This document shows, in pieces, positions 51,280-61,288 of a DNA stretch of 64,000 bases; positions within the stretch are counted from its first letter, which is position 1; every line of letters begins with the position of its first letter. The DNA comes from Pectobacterium betavasculorum (GTDB lineage Bacteria; Pseudomonadota; Gammaproteobacteria; Enterobacterales; Enterobacteriaceae), in NCBI RefSeq assembly GCF_000749845.1, contig NZ_JQHM01000003.1, positions 408,933 to 472,932 on the forward strand, written 5' to 3'. A model generated the notes under the pieces. That model made no database searches. It saw nothing but the letters and a program-made list of their open reading frames with translations, and was not told the DNA's origin. Position numbers and translations under genes: made by a program.

Positions 51280-51993
51280 ATGCAGACATCGAGCTTTTTC
51301 CCGCCTGAAATTGTTGCCGTTTTGCCCGCCGCGGGCAACGGCAGCCGGATGCAAAACGATCGTCCTAAGCAGTATCTGACGATTGGCAATGATGCTACCG
51401 GCCATAAAACTATTCTTGAACATACCATTGATGCGCTCTTACGCCATTCACGAGTACAGCGTGTCGTCGTCGCTATCAGCCCAGATGACGCATTCTTTTA
51501 TACTCTGGCGATTGCCACCGATCCCCGTATTTGTGTTGTAACGGGTGGGCTACAGCGCGCGGATTCCGTGCTGGCTGGGCTGGCTGCCGTTGATGATAAC
51601 GCGTGGGCGTTGGTGCATGATGCGGCACGTCCGTGCTTGCATCAGGACGATCTGGCGCGCTTGCTGGCGATTGTTGAACAGAGTGATGTCGGTGGAATTC
51701 TGGCCGCGCCGGTTCGTGATACCATGAAGCGGAGTACGGACGGGTTTATCGATCGCACAGTAGAACGTAACGATTTATGGCATGCGCTGACGCCGCAGCT
51801 TTTTCCTGCGGCACTGCTGAAACAGTGTCTGCAACGTGCGCTTCAGGATGGCGTTGCCGTCACAGATGAAGCTTCCGCACTGGAATATTGTGGCTATCGC
51901 CCGCAAATTATCAGCGGACGTTCGGATAATATAAAAGTCACGCGTCCAGAGGATTTGGCATTAGCTGAATTCTATTTGACCAGTTTGCTGTAA
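51280..51993 (+). CDS. ispD: 2-C-methyl-D-erythritol 4-phosphate cytidylyltransferase IspD
   Basis: A 237-residue MEP-pathway enzyme joining CTP and MEP. It has the N-terminal CTP-binding '[20 protein letters not shown]', '[12 protein letters not shown]', 'VHDAARPCL' and C-terminal '[11 protein letters not shown]'. The MEP pathway also makes HMBPP, the likely prenyl donor of the Ipt in this window. Paired with ispF. Confidence 0.96.
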   Translation: MQTSSFFPPEIVAVLPAAGNGSRMQNDRPKQYLTIGNDATGHKTILEHTIDALLRHSRVQRVVVAISPDDAFFYTLAIATDPRICVVTGGLQRADSVLAGLAAVDDNAWALVHDAARPCLHQDDLARLLAIVEQSDVGGILAAPVRDTMKRSTDGFIDRTVERNDLWHALTPQLFPAALLKQCLQRALQDGVAVTDEASALEYCGYRPQIISGRSDNIKVTRPEDLALAEFYLTSLL

Positions 51994-52044
51994 TCTCATT
52001 TTACTCGCTAAATTTATTTGCTAAATACATAAGGAGAACGCGCG

Positions 52045-52542
52045 ATGCGTATCGGTCACGGTTTTGATGTCCATAAGTTCGGTGGAGAAGGTCCGCTGGT
52101 GATCGGTGGCGTGCGAATTCCTTATACTCAAGGTCTGCTGGCGCATTCAGATGGGGATGTAGTGCTACATGCGGTGACCGATGCTCTGTTGGGTGCCGCC
52201 GCGTTGGGCGATATTGGTAAGCTGTTCCCTGATACCGATCCGGCCTTTAAAGGTGCGGACAGCCGTGGCTTGTTGCGTGAAGCCTGGCGTCGTATCAATG
52301 ACAAAGGCTACCAGCTAGGCAATCTGGACGTCACAATTATTGCGCAAGCGCCGAAAATGGCACCGCATATCCCGCAAATGCGCGTGAATTTGGCGGAAGA
52401 TTTGCAGTGCCATATGGGCGACGTCAATGTGAAAGCGACGACGACAGAACAGTTGGGTTTTACCGGTCGTGGCGAAGGCATTGCCTGCGAAGCCGTTGCC
52501 TTACTCGTGAAAAAAGAAACGGGTGAAATTGTTGCTTGGTAA
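52045..52542 (+). CDS. ispF: 2-C-methyl-D-erythritol 2,4-cyclodiphosphate synthase IspF
   Basis: A 165-residue trimeric MEP-pathway enzyme. Zn ligands lie in 'GHGFDVHKF' and '[13 protein letters not shown]'; '[13 protein letters not shown]' and '[18 protein letters not shown]' are family segments. The ATG has AAGGAGAACGCGCG upstream. Confidence 0.96.
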   Translation: MRIGHGFDVHKFGGEGPLVIGGVRIPYTQGLLAHSDGDVVLHAVTDALLGAAALGDIGKLFPDTDPAFKGADSRGLLREAWRRINDKGYQLGNLDVTIIAQAPKMAPHIPQMRVNLAEDLQCHMGDVNVKATTTEQLGFTGRGEGIACEAVALLVKKETGEIVAW

Positions 52543-52645
52543 GTGGTGGTTTTATCGGTGATTAATTATCAATAATAAAAAATTAACAGTATAAAAAACA
52601 CGGTCATGACGGGTGTCATCCGTTCATGCACTTTGTAGGATAATG

Positions 52646-53686
52646 ATGGAAAATAGCGAACAACTCGTCTGGCTGCACGGTGAACCACAGGCTACCGGCT
52701 CATTGAAATCCACTGCGGAAGACTTTCTGGTAGTGGAAGATCTCGGATTTCAGCCAGATGGTGACGGTGAGCAGGTCTTGGTGCGTGTACGCAAACGCGG
52801 CTGCAATACGCAATTTGTGGCTGAGATGCTGGCGAAATTTACCCGCCTACCGTTACGCGCCGTCAGCTACGCGGGCCTAAAAGATCGTCATGCCGTCACG
52901 GAACAGTGGTTTTGCCTGCACATGCCGGGAAAAGAGACGCCAGATTTTTCCTTACTAGAGCTGGAAGGCTGTGAAGTGCTTGAGGTTACTCGCCATCGCC
53001 GCAAGTTGCGGATCGGTACGCTACGAGGTAACCATTTTACTCTGGTGTTACGTCAGGTTAGCGATCGGAATGAGGTCGACTCCCGTTTAGTGCAGATCGC
53101 AGCGAACGGCGTGCCTAATTATTTCGGTAGTCAGCGTTTCGGTCGAAACGGAAATAATCTTGAGCAGGCTCGTCTTTGGGCAAATAACGATATTCGAGTG
53201 AAAGAACGCAGTAAGCGCAGTTTTTATCTTTCCGCCAGCCGCAGTGCGATGTTTAATCAGGTTGCCAGCGCACGACTGGCGGGACAGCAGGTAAAAACGG
53301 TGCTGTGTGGTGATGCATTGCAGCTGACAGGACGCGGCAGTTGGTTTGTTGCTAAAGCGGATGAACTGGAAACCTTGCAGGTGCGCCTTGACGCTGGCGA
53401 GCTCCAGATTACCGCGCCGCTGCCCGGAGACGGCGAACTGGGCACGCAGGATGAGGCTCTGGTATTTGAAGAGCAGGCGTTGACCGGGCAAGAAACGCTG
53501 TGGTCTTTGGTCAAGCGTGAGCGGGTCGAGCCTGCCCGGCGTGCTGTGCTGCTGTATCCGCAGCAGATGCACTGGGAATGGCAGGATGACGTGACCGTAG
53601 CAGTAAAGTTCTGGCTACCTGCTGGCAGTTTTGCGACCAGCGTGGTGCGTGAAGTGTTGCATTCACAACAGGATATCGGTACCTGA
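52646..53686 (+). CDS. truD: tRNA pseudouridine(13) synthase TruD
   Basis: A 346-residue TruD-family enzyme making pseudouridine 13 in tRNA-Glu. Catalytic Asp lies in '[14 protein letters not shown]'; '[18 protein letters not shown]' and 'GRGSWFV' are family motifs. The double ATG at 52643/52646 follows TAGGATA; the second has the better spacing, and the longer frame from 52613 is unlikely. In most enterobacteria surE overlaps its end; here it does not. Confidence 0.94.
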   Translation: MENSEQLVWLHGEPQATGSLKSTAEDFLVVEDLGFQPDGDGEQVLVRVRKRGCNTQFVAEMLAKFTRLPLRAVSYAGLKDRHAVTEQWFCLHMPGKETPDFSLLELEGCEVLEVTRHRRKLRIGTLRGNHFTLVLRQVSDRNEVDSRLVQIAANGVPNYFGSQRFGRNGNNLEQARLWANNDIRVKERSKRSFYLSASRSAMFNQVASARLAGQQVKTVLCGDALQLTGRGSWFVAKADELETLQVRLDAGELQITAPLPGDGELGTQDEALVFEEQALTGQETLWSLVKRERVEPARRAVLLYPQQMHWEWQDDVTVAVKFWLPAGSFATSVVREVLHSQQDIGT

Positions 53687-53827
53687 TGTGCAGTAACGCT
53701 TTTTTTGCAGAAAAGAGTTGAAGAGAGTTAATGCCAGCAACCGTGCAATTGCGGCGGCTGGCTTATCCCTGCGCGGGAAAATTACTGTGTTGGTGACGAG
53801 GTTAACCAGAACTGAGGTCGGCGGGGA
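53687..53827. other. truD-pcm spacer where surE is expected
   Basis: Enterobacteria usually carry surE (about 250 codons) between truD and pcm. Here only 141 bp separate them. The bases around the pcm start (GGGGAATGGTAA) still read GEW-stop in the old surE frame and overlap the pcm ATG just as surE and pcm do in E. coli. The last few codons of surE may therefore survive. The rest of the frame (…LRGKITVLVTRL…) does not look like SurE. Confidence 0.5.
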
Positions 53828-54454
53828 ATGGTAAACAAACGTATAGAAACGTTGTTGGCGCAGTTGCGCCAACAGGGCATTCAGGACGAACGTCTGCTGA
53901 CGGCTATAGAAGCCGTACCCAGAGAACGTTTTGTTGACGAAGCTTTCGAACATAAAGCGTATGAAAACACCGCTCTGCCTATTGGTTCCGGTCAGACTAT
54001 TTCGCAGCCCTATATGGTTGCGAAGATGACGGAATTACTTAATCTGACGCCCGTATCCCGTGTGCTGGAGATTGGCACTGGCTCAGGTTATCAAACGGCG
54101 GTTTTAGCCCATTTGGTGCAGCACGTTTGCTCGGTTGAGCGCATCAAAGGGCTGCAATGGCAGGCTAAACGCCGCTTAAAGCAGCTTGATTTGCACAATG
54201 TTTCTACCCGTCATGGCGATGGGTGGCAGGGCTGGGCGTCGCGCGGTCCGTTTGATGCCATTATTGTTACTGCGGCACCACCGGAAATTCCTCGGGCGCT
54301 GCTGGAACAGCTTGATGAAGGTGGTGTGATGGTGTTGCCCGTTGGGGAACAGTCACAAATACTACAGGTCGTTCAGCGTCATGCTGGTGAGTTTATTATT
54401 CAAATGGTTGAAGCAGTTCGGTTTGTTCCGCTGGTCAAAGGGGAATTAGCCTGA
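53828..54454 (+). CDS. pcm: Protein-L-isoaspartate O-methyltransferase Pcm
   Basis: A 208-residue SAM-dependent repair enzyme that methylates isoaspartyl residues of damaged proteins. It shows '[19 protein letters not shown]', the SAM motif '[16 protein letters not shown]', and 'TAAPPEIP'; it ends '[12 protein letters not shown]' as in E. coli. Length is normal. Upstream of nlpD-rpoS as usual, but separated from nlpD by a repeat-rich 546-bp spacer. Confidence 0.96.
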   Translation: MVNKRIETLLAQLRQQGIQDERLLTAIEAVPRERFVDEAFEHKAYENTALPIGSGQTISQPYMVAKMTELLNLTPVSRVLEIGTGSGYQTAVLAHLVQHVCSVERIKGLQWQAKRRLKQLDLHNVSTRHGDGWQGWASRGPFDAIIVTAAPPEIPRALLEQLDEGGVMVLPVGEQSQILQVVQRHAGEFIIQMVEAVRFVPLVKGELA

Positions 54455-54754
54455 TACCGTGGCGACATGTATACATGCGTTGTTAAGTCTTTAAAATTTC
54501 AATACAACTGTTTTGTGGTGCGAACTTGTTGATATTGTTAGCATCTAATCATCGTGGTGCCTCTCCCGTTTTGCTTATGCGCCAGCGATGGTGAAGTAGC
54601 GATCTTGCTCGTTCCAACTAACGAATAAAACACTGGCTATCGTTTACGCTACAATCAGTTACGCTACGGTCAGTTGGGCTACAGTCAGTAAAGCGGCAGG
54701 AGATGAGAGGCAAGCATGTCCGAATTGGGTTCCAAGTATTACTGTTTTTTGAAT
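54455..54754. other. Left part of the pcm-nlpD spacer
   Basis: 300 bp without a gene, AT-rich near the pcm end. Apart from the short tandem repeat listed separately I recognise nothing in it. With the ERIC element to its right it makes a 546-bp gap where many enterobacteria have a much shorter spacer. Confidence 0.4.
54648..54692 (+). repeat. Three degenerate tandem 15-bp repeats
   Basis: GCTACAATCAGTTAC, GCTACGGTCAGTTGG and GCTACAGTCAGTAAA follow each other without gap (54648-54662, 54663-54677, 54678-54692), sharing GCTAC--TCAGT. They lie between pcm and the ERIC element upstream of nlpD. Confidence 0.65.
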
Positions 54755-54959
54755 GTTATATAGCCTAAATAGTTCGAGTTGCAGGCCGGCGGCAATCGCA
54801 TGAATCCCCTGGAGCTTACATCAGTAAGTGACTGGGGTGACAAATCTGCCGGGAGCAGATTTGAACGCTGCTTGCAGCGGCCCTTAAGAGCGAGGCCCAC
54901 GACGGGCCGAGTATTTAAGAGAAGCCAACGCACATGCAGCTTGAAATATGACGGTTATA
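54755..54959. repeat. ERIC element with internal insert (long form)
   Basis: The left end 'CCTAAATAGTTCGAGTTGCA', core 'TCAGTAAGTGACTGGGGTGA' and right end 'CCAACGCACATGCAGCTTGA' are ERIC. About 75 bp are inserted after the core, including 'GCAGCGGCCCTTAAGAGCGA' and 'GGCCCACGACGGGCCGAGTA'. Part of that insert is shared with the variant at 41346-41454. It ends about 40 bp before nlpD and probably becomes part of its leader. Confidence 0.82.
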
Positions 54960-55000
54960 GTTACTTTTTTGAACGCTATAGGTATAGGGGAGTAAGGCGC

Positions 55001-56035
55001 ATGGGAAGCCGAATGATGAATTTGCGTCAAATTGCTGCGTGTATGGTAATTGTCTTAGGTGTCGCTGGGTGCTCCAACAATAATTCCAAATCCGCACCGA
55101 TCAGCAGCGTTGACGGAAATACAGGCAGCCGAAGTGGAATGTTATCTGCGTCACCATCACGCGTTTCAACGGCGGGTGAAAGTGTTGCAACAACGTCCGA
55201 AGGGCGAATTGTTTACAATCGCAGCTACGGTAATATTCCGAAAGGCAGCTACAGCGGCGGTAATGCCTATACCGTTAAACGGGGCGATACTCTGTTTTAT
55301 ATTGCCTGGATTACTGGCAATGACTATCGGGATCTGGCACAGCGCAATAATATCCCTGAGCCATACAGCCTTAATGTAGGGCAATCACTGAGTTTAGGTA
55401 ACGTCTCCGGCAACAACACTTCGGGTGGCAGCCTGACGAGCGGTGGTGGAATGCTGGCAACAACCGATGCCACCGGAGGTGGAGTACCAACGCCGCCATC
55501 AAGTGCTCAAATACAAACTACATCGGTTGATTCTCAGTCAACTAATGCGTATTCTGGTAACCAGGGTAAACAGAATGTAGGTAAGATGTTACCTACGGCA
55601 GGGGTAACAACAACCGCCCCTGTTTCCGCTCCAGCGACTGTTACCAGCAGCAATACGGCTGCTGTCGGCAGTTGGCGTTGGCCTACCGATGGGAAAGTCA
55701 TAGATAGTTTCTCTGCTTCTGAAGGGGGAAATAAAGGGATTGATATCGCCGGCTCACGTGGGCAACCGATCACCGCAACCGCAAGTGGGCGTGTGGTGTA
55801 TGCGGGTAATGCGCTACGTGGTTACGGAAATCTGATAATCATCAAACATAATGATGACTACCTCAGTGCCTATGCCCATAACGATACGATGCTAGTCCGT
55901 GAGCAACAAGATGTCACGGCAGGACAAAAAATCGCTACGATGGGCAGTACAGGTACCAGTTCAGTTCGCTTGCACTTTGAAATTCGTTACAAGGGGAAAT
56001 CCGTAAACCCGCTGCGTTTTCTGTCGCAGCGATAA
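55001..56035 (+). CDS. nlpD: Murein hydrolase activator NlpD
   Basis: A 344-residue outer-membrane lipoprotein that activates the amidase AmiC at the septum. It has a lipobox '[11 protein letters not shown]' after a short signal peptide, a LysM domain ('[20 protein letters not shown]', about residues 90-135), a Ser/Thr/Gly-rich linker, and a degenerate LytM/M23 domain ('[20 protein letters not shown]', '[18 protein letters not shown]'). The frame is open far upstream into the ERIC element, but the signal peptide fixes the start near 55001. As in E. coli, the main rpoS promoter is expected inside this gene. Confidence 0.93.
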   Translation: MGSRMMNLRQIAACMVIVLGVAGCSNNNSKSAPISSVDGNTGSRSGMLSASPSRVSTAGESVATTSEGRIVYNRSYGNIPKGSYSGGNAYTVKRGDTLFYIAWITGNDYRDLAQRNNIPEPYSLNVGQSLSLGNVSGNNTSGGSLTSGGGMLATTDATGGGVPTPPSSAQIQTTSVDSQSTNAYSGNQGKQNVGKMLPTAGVTTTAPVSAPATVTSSNTAAVGSWRWPTDGKVIDSFSASEGGNKGIDIAGSRGQPITATASGRVVYAGNALRGYGNLIIIKHNDDYLSAYAHNDTMLVREQQDVTAGQKIATMGSTGTSSVRLHFEIRYKGKSVNPLRFLSQR

Positions 56036-56088
56036 ATCGGGCAGAGTATTTAGGTATTCTGCCAAGGGATCACGGGTAGGAGCCACTT

Positions 56089-57081
56089 ATGAGCCAAAGT
56101 ACGCTGAAAGTTAACGAGTTACATGAAGATACCGATTTCGAAGAAAATGGACTTGACGTTTTTGACGATAAAGCGCTGGCAGAGGAAGATACCAATGATA
56201 ATGACTCGGCGGAAGACGAGTTATTATCGCAAGGGGTCCCACAGCGTGTCCTGGACGCAACACAGCTCTATTTGGGAGAGATTGGCTATTCGCCGCTTTT
56301 AACCGCAGAAGAAGAAGTTTATTTTGCCCGACGCGCGTTGCGTGGCGACGTTCCATCGCGCCGTCGGATGATCGAGAGTAACCTGCGGTTGGTGGTGAAA
56401 ATTGCCCGCCGTTACAACAATCGTGGTCTGGCGCTGCTGGACTTGATTGAAGAGGGGAACCTTGGCCTGATCCGTGCGGTTGAAAAATTCGATCCAGAAA
56501 GAGGATTCCGTTTTTCAACCTACGCAACCTGGTGGATTCGACAGACGATAGAGCGGGCGATTATGAATCAAACCCGCACCATCCGTTTACCTATTCATAT
56601 TGTCAAAGAACTCAACGTTTACCTGCGCACCGCGCGCGAGTTGTCTCACAAACTGGATCACGAGCCAAGTGCGGAAGAAATTGCCGAACAGCTTGATAAA
56701 CCTGTTGATGACGTCAATCGCATGCTGCGCTTAAATGAACGTATTACTTCCGTCGATACCCCGCTGGGTGGTGATTCGGAGAAAGCGCTGCTGGATATTT
56801 TGGCAGACGAAAAAGACAACGGACCTGAAGACACCACGCAAGATAACGATATGAAGCAGAATATCGTTAAATGGTTGTTTGAGCTTAACGCCAAACAGCG
56901 TGAGGTGCTGGCGCGTCGTTTCGGCCTGTTAGGGTATGAAGCGGCTACGCTGGAAGATGTGGGTCGTGAAATCGGCTTAACGCGTGAACGTGTTCGTCAG
57001 ATTCAGGTTGAAGGCTTACGCCGCCTGCGTGAAATTTTGCAGGTTCAGGGTTTGAGCATTGAAGAACTGTTTCGTGCGTAA
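56089..57081 (+). CDS. rpoS: RNA polymerase sigma factor RpoS
   Basis: A 330-residue stationary-phase sigma factor, the E. coli length. Regions in order: acidic N-terminus, region 1.2 ('[17 protein letters not shown]'), region 2 ('[20 protein letters not shown]', '[20 protein letters not shown]'), region 3, and region 4 HTH ('[20 protein letters not shown]'). No frameshift or stop is visible, although rpoS often carries lesions in cultured strains. Followed by a strong terminator. Confidence 0.97.
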   Translation: MSQSTLKVNELHEDTDFEENGLDVFDDKALAEEDTNDNDSAEDELLSQGVPQRVLDATQLYLGEIGYSPLLTAEEEVYFARRALRGDVPSRRRMIESNLRLVVKIARRYNNRGLALLDLIEEGNLGLIRAVEKFDPERGFRFSTYATWWIRQTIERAIMNQTRTIRLPIHIVKELNVYLRTARELSHKLDHEPSAEEIAEQLDKPVDDVNRMLRLNERITSVDTPLGGDSEKALLDILADEKDNGPEDTTQDNDMKQNIVKWLFELNAKQREVLARRFGLLGYEAATLEDVGREIGLTRERVRQIQVEGLRRLREILQVQGLSIEELFRA

Positions 57082-57103
57082 TGAGTTACTGATATCTTGA
57101 AAT

Positions 57104-57134
57104 AAAAAATGGTGGCTAAACCCACCATTTTTTT
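57104..57134. terminator. Bidirectional terminator between rpoS and proS
   Basis: AAAAAATGGTGG and CCACCATTTTTTT flank a short CTAAAC-type loop. A-runs on one side and T-runs on the other let it work for both converging genes. Confidence 0.88.
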
Positions 57135-57183
57135 ATGCCTGCGTTTGCCCTTTCGTGTAAAAGAAAGGGCGGTTTGACGGCGA

Positions 57184-58902
57184 TTAGCGTACGACATTTG
57201 CCAGCAGGAAATCGATGATTTCGCTGGTTTTAATCATTTGCTTTTCACCGACGCGTCGATTCTTATATTCAATCTCTTCGCTATCCAGATTGCGATCGCC
57301 GATAACGATGGTGTGCGGTACGCCAATCAATTCCATATCGGCAAACATCACGCCCGGGCGCTCTTTACGGTCATCAAGCAGCACTTCAATGCCTTTAGCG
57401 CGCAGCTGTTGGTAGATATCCTCAGCGACTTCCTTCACGCGGAAAGATTTGTGCATATTCATTGGCAGAATGGCAACGTGGAAAGGCGCAATGGCGTCTG
57501 GCCAGATGATGCCGCGTTCGTCATGATTTTGCTCAATCGCTGCTGCGACAACGCGCGTCACTCCAATACCGTAACAACCCATCGTCAGTGTCTGGTTACG
57601 ACCGTCTTCACCTTGAACGGTTGCTTTCAGCGCTTCAGAGTATTTGCTACCTAGTTGGAAAATATGGCCTACTTCGATACCGCGTTTAATTTGCAGTGTG
57701 CCTTTACCATCGGGACTCATGTCGCCTTCAACCACATTACGGATATCTGCCACCTGCGGCAGCGCAACGTCACGCCCCCAGTTGATGCCAAAATAGTGTT
57801 TGCCATCAATGTTCGCGCCAGCGCTGAAGTCGCTCATGGCCGCAACGGTGCGGTCAACAACGACGGGAATCTCCAACTTGACTGGGCCGAGTGAACCAGG
57901 GCCAGCACTAATGATTGCACGAATTTCGTCTTCCGTTGCAAAAGTCAGCGGGCTTGCTACCTGAGCAATTTTTTCCGCTTTGATTTCGTTCAATTCGTGA
58001 TCGCCGCGAACCAGCAACGCAACCAGTTTATGGCCGCTTTCTTCCGTTGCTTTAACCAGCAGTGTCTTCACCGTTTTTTCTACTGGTAGCTTAAACTGCT
58101 CAACCAATTCGGCGATGGTCTTGGCATTTGGTGTATCAATCAGACGCAGGGCTTCCTTCGCTTCTGCACGGCCTAACTTCGGCGCGACAGCTTCTGCCAG
58201 TTCAATATTTGCCGCGTAGTCGGATTCCGTTGAGAAAACGATATCATCTTCACCGCTGGTCGCCAGAACCTGAAACTCGTGGGATGCATTACCACCGATA
58301 GAACCGGTATCTGCCTGAACGGCTCTGAAGTCCAGATCCATGCGGCTGAAAATCTTGCTGTATGCGGCGTACATGGCGTCGTAAGTGAGCTGCAACGATT
58401 CCTGCGAAGTATGGAAAGAGTAGGCGTCTTTCATCAGGAACTCACGTGAGCGCATTACGCCAAAACGTGGGCGAACTTCATCGCGGAATTTGGTTTGAAT
58501 CTGGAAGAAATTCAGCGGCAGCTGCTTATAAGAGCTGACTTCATTACGAATCAGGTCAGTAATGACTTCTTCGTGTGTTGGGCCGAGAACGAATGGCCGT
58601 TCACCACGATCAACAAAGCGCAGTAGCTCAGGACCATACTGATCCCAACGGCCACTTTCCACCCATAAATCGGCAGGCTGAACAACCGGCATGGAGACTT
58701 CAATCGCGCCCGCATTGTTCATCTCTTCGCGCACGATGTTTTCAACTTTTCTCAAAACACGTACACCCGTCGGCAACCAGGTATAAAGGCCGGAGGCCAG
58801 TTTACGAATCATTCCTGCCCGGAGCATCAACTGATGGCTAATGACTTCTGCATCGGCTGGTGTCTCCTTGAGTGTGGAGAGCATGTATTGGCTAGTACGC
58901 AT
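57184..58902 (-). CDS. proS: Prolyl-tRNA synthetase ProS
   Basis: A 572-residue bacterial-type class II synthetase. It has motif 1 near 'GIRKLASG'-like '[20 protein letters not shown]', motif 2 '[20 protein letters not shown]', an editing (INS) insertion at about residues 225-400, motif 3 '[16 protein letters not shown]', and a C-terminal anticodon-binding domain ('AILPMNMH', '[18 protein letters not shown]'). Full length. In E. coli it neighbours tsaA and rcsF, as here, but lies far from rpoS. Confidence 0.97.
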   Translation of the reverse strand: MRTSQYMLSTLKETPADAEVISHQLMLRAGMIRKLASGLYTWLPTGVRVLRKVENIVREEMNNAGAIEVSMPVVQPADLWVESGRWDQYGPELLRFVDRGERPFVLGPTHEEVITDLIRNEVSSYKQLPLNFFQIQTKFRDEVRPRFGVMRSREFLMKDAYSFHTSQESLQLTYDAMYAAYSKIFSRMDLDFRAVQADTGSIGGNASHEFQVLATSGEDDIVFSTESDYAANIELAEAVAPKLGRAEAKEALRLIDTPNAKTIAELVEQFKLPVEKTVKTLLVKATEESGHKLVALLVRGDHELNEIKAEKIAQVASPLTFATEDEIRAIISAGPGSLGPVKLEIPVVVDRTVAAMSDFSAGANIDGKHYFGINWGRDVALPQVADIRNVVEGDMSPDGKGTLQIKRGIEVGHIFQLGSKYSEALKATVQGEDGRNQTLTMGCYGIGVTRVVAAAIEQNHDERGIIWPDAIAPFHVAILPMNMHKSFRVKEVAEDIYQQLRAKGIEVLLDDRKERPGVMFADMELIGVPHTIVIGDRNLDSEEIEYKNRRVGEKQMIKTSEIIDFLLANVVR

Positions 58903-59047
58903 GGGGTTTTAGTTCCGTTAGAACGAGAAATAGCATAGGGCTGTCGCACAGCCGAAGGCACATAAAAAGTGGCTTAGTTTACCAGCGTGGGCGGTGTGCC
59001 AAAAGAGAGCAGGGACAATTTTAGAATATATTGCTGCGGTTCATGTA

Positions 59048-59764
59048 TTAACACGTGTGTGACGGGTCGAGACTTAACACTTCAGTTTGTTCCCCGCAGA
59101 CGCGCCAGCGCACGTTGAATTCCAATAGTAAAACGGCATATTCCCGCGTGGTACTTTCCCCTTTGCGGTAGGCTGGGCGCGGATCTTGTGCCAATACTTG
59201 TGAGATAAAGCGTTTTAACTGAGGGTATCTCTTTTGGTGCTCTGCGATCTGATTTTCAGCACGCGGCGAAAAAAATACCGGCATAACGGCATCGGGTGCT
59301 ACTTGGGCAAAACCCGCGCGTGCCTGAGGATAGCTTTCTGCAAAGGGTAGATAAGGCTTGATATCGACTACCGGAGTGCCATCGACTAGATCAAGGCTAC
59401 CTAATTCGAGCGTAATCGTATCGCCTTTTGCACGGATCCCTTTTAATTCAACCAATGACATGCCAATAGGATTGGGACGAAAGGTGGAACGCGTAGCGAA
59501 AACGCCAGTGCGTGTATTTCCTCCCAGACGCGGTGGCCGAACCGTCGGACGCCAGCCGCCTTCCATCGTTTGATGAAAGATGAACAATATCCAAATATGG
59601 CTGAAATCCTCCAGCCCCCGCACACACTCCGCCTGATTGTACGGCGGTAATAGCTGAAGCTCTCCGCCCCCATCTTCAATCAGACCTGGCTGCCGCGGAA
59701 TGGCAAATTTTTCTTTATACGGTGAGCGGATAACCCCGATCTGATTGAAAACAAATTGACTCAT
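59048..59764 (-). CDS. tsaA: tRNA (adenine(37)-N6)-methyltransferase TsaA/TrmO
   Basis: A 238-residue YaeB/TrmO-family enzyme adding the N6-methyl of m6t6A37 in tRNA-Thr. Family segments are 'IGVIRSPYKEKFAIPRQPGL', 'FHQTMEGGWRPTVRPPRLGG', 'TRSTFRPNPIGMSLVEL' and 'LDLVDGTPVVDIKPYLPF'. Its ATG overlaps the rcsF stop by 4 nt (ATGA), so the two are coupled; an upstream extension inside rcsF is rejected. Confidence 0.92.
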   Translation of the reverse strand: MSQFVFNQIGVIRSPYKEKFAIPRQPGLIEDGGGELQLLPPYNQAECVRGLEDFSHIWILFIFHQTMEGGWRPTVRPPRLGGNTRTGVFATRSTFRPNPIGMSLVELKGIRAKGDTITLELGSLDLVDGTPVVDIKPYLPFAESYPQARAGFAQVAPDAVMPVFFSPRAENQIAEHQKRYPQLKRFISQVLAQDPRPAYRKGESTTREYAVLLLEFNVRWRVCGEQTEVLSLDPSHTC

Positions 59765-60165
59765 TGTGCAGAGACTTTCAGCGCTGTGCCCTGACAAACA
59801 ACTTGGCTATAGCAACCCGCTACGCTACTGACGTTTTGGCATTCATGCAGTAAAACCGCATTGGCCTTCATTGCCGTTGCACGGTTCTGCATTCTTTTAC
59901 GCGCATTTGCCGCGTTGGGAGGCGCATCCTGAGCGCTGACCTGACATGAGGAACCTGAAACCTCGCCCATATCACGGAAAGGTTTACCGACTAATTCTTC
60001 TGCACTTTTATATAACACCGCGGGAGTAGGACGAGTCGGTGGTTTCGGTTTTGGCGCGGGGTCTTCGGCTTTGGTTTCAATAACAGGCTGAGGTGCCGGT
60101 GGCTTCTGAAATAAAGAACAGCCTGTCAGCGACATTGCCAACAATATAAAGGGAACAGCACGCAT
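59761..60165 (-). CDS. rcsF: Rcs stress sensor lipoprotein RcsF
   Basis: A 134-residue outer-membrane lipoprotein that reports envelope damage to the Rcs phosphorelay. It has a lipobox 'LLAMSLTGCSLF', a Pro/Lys-rich linker (residues about 20-50), and a folded domain with the four conserved Cys ('SGSSCQVS', 'HECQNVS', 'AGCYSQVVCQG') that form its disulfides. Upstream partner of tsaA. Confidence 0.94.
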   Translation of the reverse strand: MRAVPFILLAMSLTGCSLFQKPPAPQPVIETKAEDPAPKPKPPTRPTPAVLYKSAEELVGKPFRDMGEVSGSSCQVSAQDAPPNAANARKRMQNRATAMKANAVLLHECQNVSSVAGCYSQVVCQGTALKVSAQ

Positions 60166-60226
60166 TAAGGATTCCTCTGCTTTTTCTCAAAGAGCGAGTA
60201 TTGAAGCAAGCAATTGCACAAATAAC

Positions 60227-60260
60227 AAGACGGGCCGTAGCCCGTCTTACAGATATCTTT
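60227..60260 (-). terminator. Probable terminator of metNIQ
   Basis: AAGACGGGC (60227-60235) and GCCCGTCTT (60240-60248) form a perfect 9-bp stem with a 4-nt loop. On the minus strand it is followed by GTTATTTG. It lies downstream of metQ, beyond an ERIC element, and upstream of rcsF. Confidence 0.6.
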
Positions 60261-60271
60261 TAATTAAACGC

Positions 60272-60400
<129 letters not shown>

Positions 60401-60409
60401 ATTGCCGGA

Positions 60410-61225
60410 TTACCAGCCTTTCACCGCGCCGCCATTAAAGATTTTATTAGCGGCATCGTTCACTTCATCAGACTGATAAGCCTGAATGAACTTCTTCACG
60501 TTTTCAGCGTCTTTGTTGTCTTCACGTGAAACCAACAGGTTTACATACGGAGAATCTTTCTCTTCAACGAACAGGCCATCTTTAGTGGGTGTCAGATTAA
60601 TCTGGCTAGCGTAAGTGGTGTTGATCACAGCTAGTGTGATTTGTGCGTCATCTAAAGAACGTGGCAACTGTGGTGCTTCCAGCTCAACCAGTTTGATATT
60701 TTTTGGGTTTTCGGTCACATCCAGTACGGTTGGCAGCAGGCCAACGTTGTCTTTCAGTTTAATCAAGCCGACTTTTTGCAGCAGCAGCAGGGAACGGCCC
60801 AGATTGGTGGGGTCGTTTGGCAGCGCAACTTGAGCGCCATCTTGCAGCTCATTCAGCGATTTGATTTTTTTTGAGTAACCTGCAATCGGGTAGACAAAGC
60901 TGTTGCCGACAGAAACCAGTTTATAACCACGATCTTTGATTTGCTGATCCAGATAAGGTTTGTGCTGGAAGGCGTTCAGATCGATGTCACCTTTGCTCAA
61001 GGCTTCATTTGGCAATACGTAATCGTTAAATGTGACTAATTCAACGTCCAGACCGTATTTGTCTTTTGCCACTTTCTGTGCGATTTCCGCAACCTGTTGT
61101 TCTGCGCCAACAATCACGCCGACTTTAATATGATTAGGATTCTTTTCTTCCTGACCACATCCAGCTAATGCCAGAGCACCAATGAGTGCGCTAATGGTCG
61201 CAATAGACTTCAGTTTAATCGCCAT
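60410..61225 (-). CDS. metQ: Methionine-binding lipoprotein MetQ
   Basis: A 271-residue D/L-methionine-binding protein of the MetNIQ ABC importer, anchored by a lipobox ('LIGALALAGCGQEE'). NLPA-family segments are 'KVGVIVGAEQQVAEIA', 'LNAFQHKPYLDQQ', 'VALPNDPTNLGRSLLLLQ' and 'NTTYASQINL'. Same length as E. coli MetQ. Last gene of the operon. Confidence 0.95.
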   Translation of the reverse strand: MAIKLKSIATISALIGALALAGCGQEEKNPNHIKVGVIVGAEQQVAEIAQKVAKDKYGLDVELVTFNDYVLPNEALSKGDIDLNAFQHKPYLDQQIKDRGYKLVSVGNSFVYPIAGYSKKIKSLNELQDGAQVALPNDPTNLGRSLLLLQKVGLIKLKDNVGLLPTVLDVTENPKNIKLVELEAPQLPRSLDDAQITLAVINTTYASQINLTPTKDGLFVEEKDSPYVNLLVSREDNKDAENVKKFIQAYQSDEVNDAANKIFNGGAVKGW

Positions 61226-61288
61226 ATCCTTACCCCTAATTAACTATTTTCTTGGCAGATGCTTTTAGGCAAATGCGTATTGTGATGA

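Noticed and set aside
54779..55000. Extended N-terminus for NlpD
   Set aside because: The extension is translated ERIC sequence; the signal peptide and lipobox fix the start near 55001.
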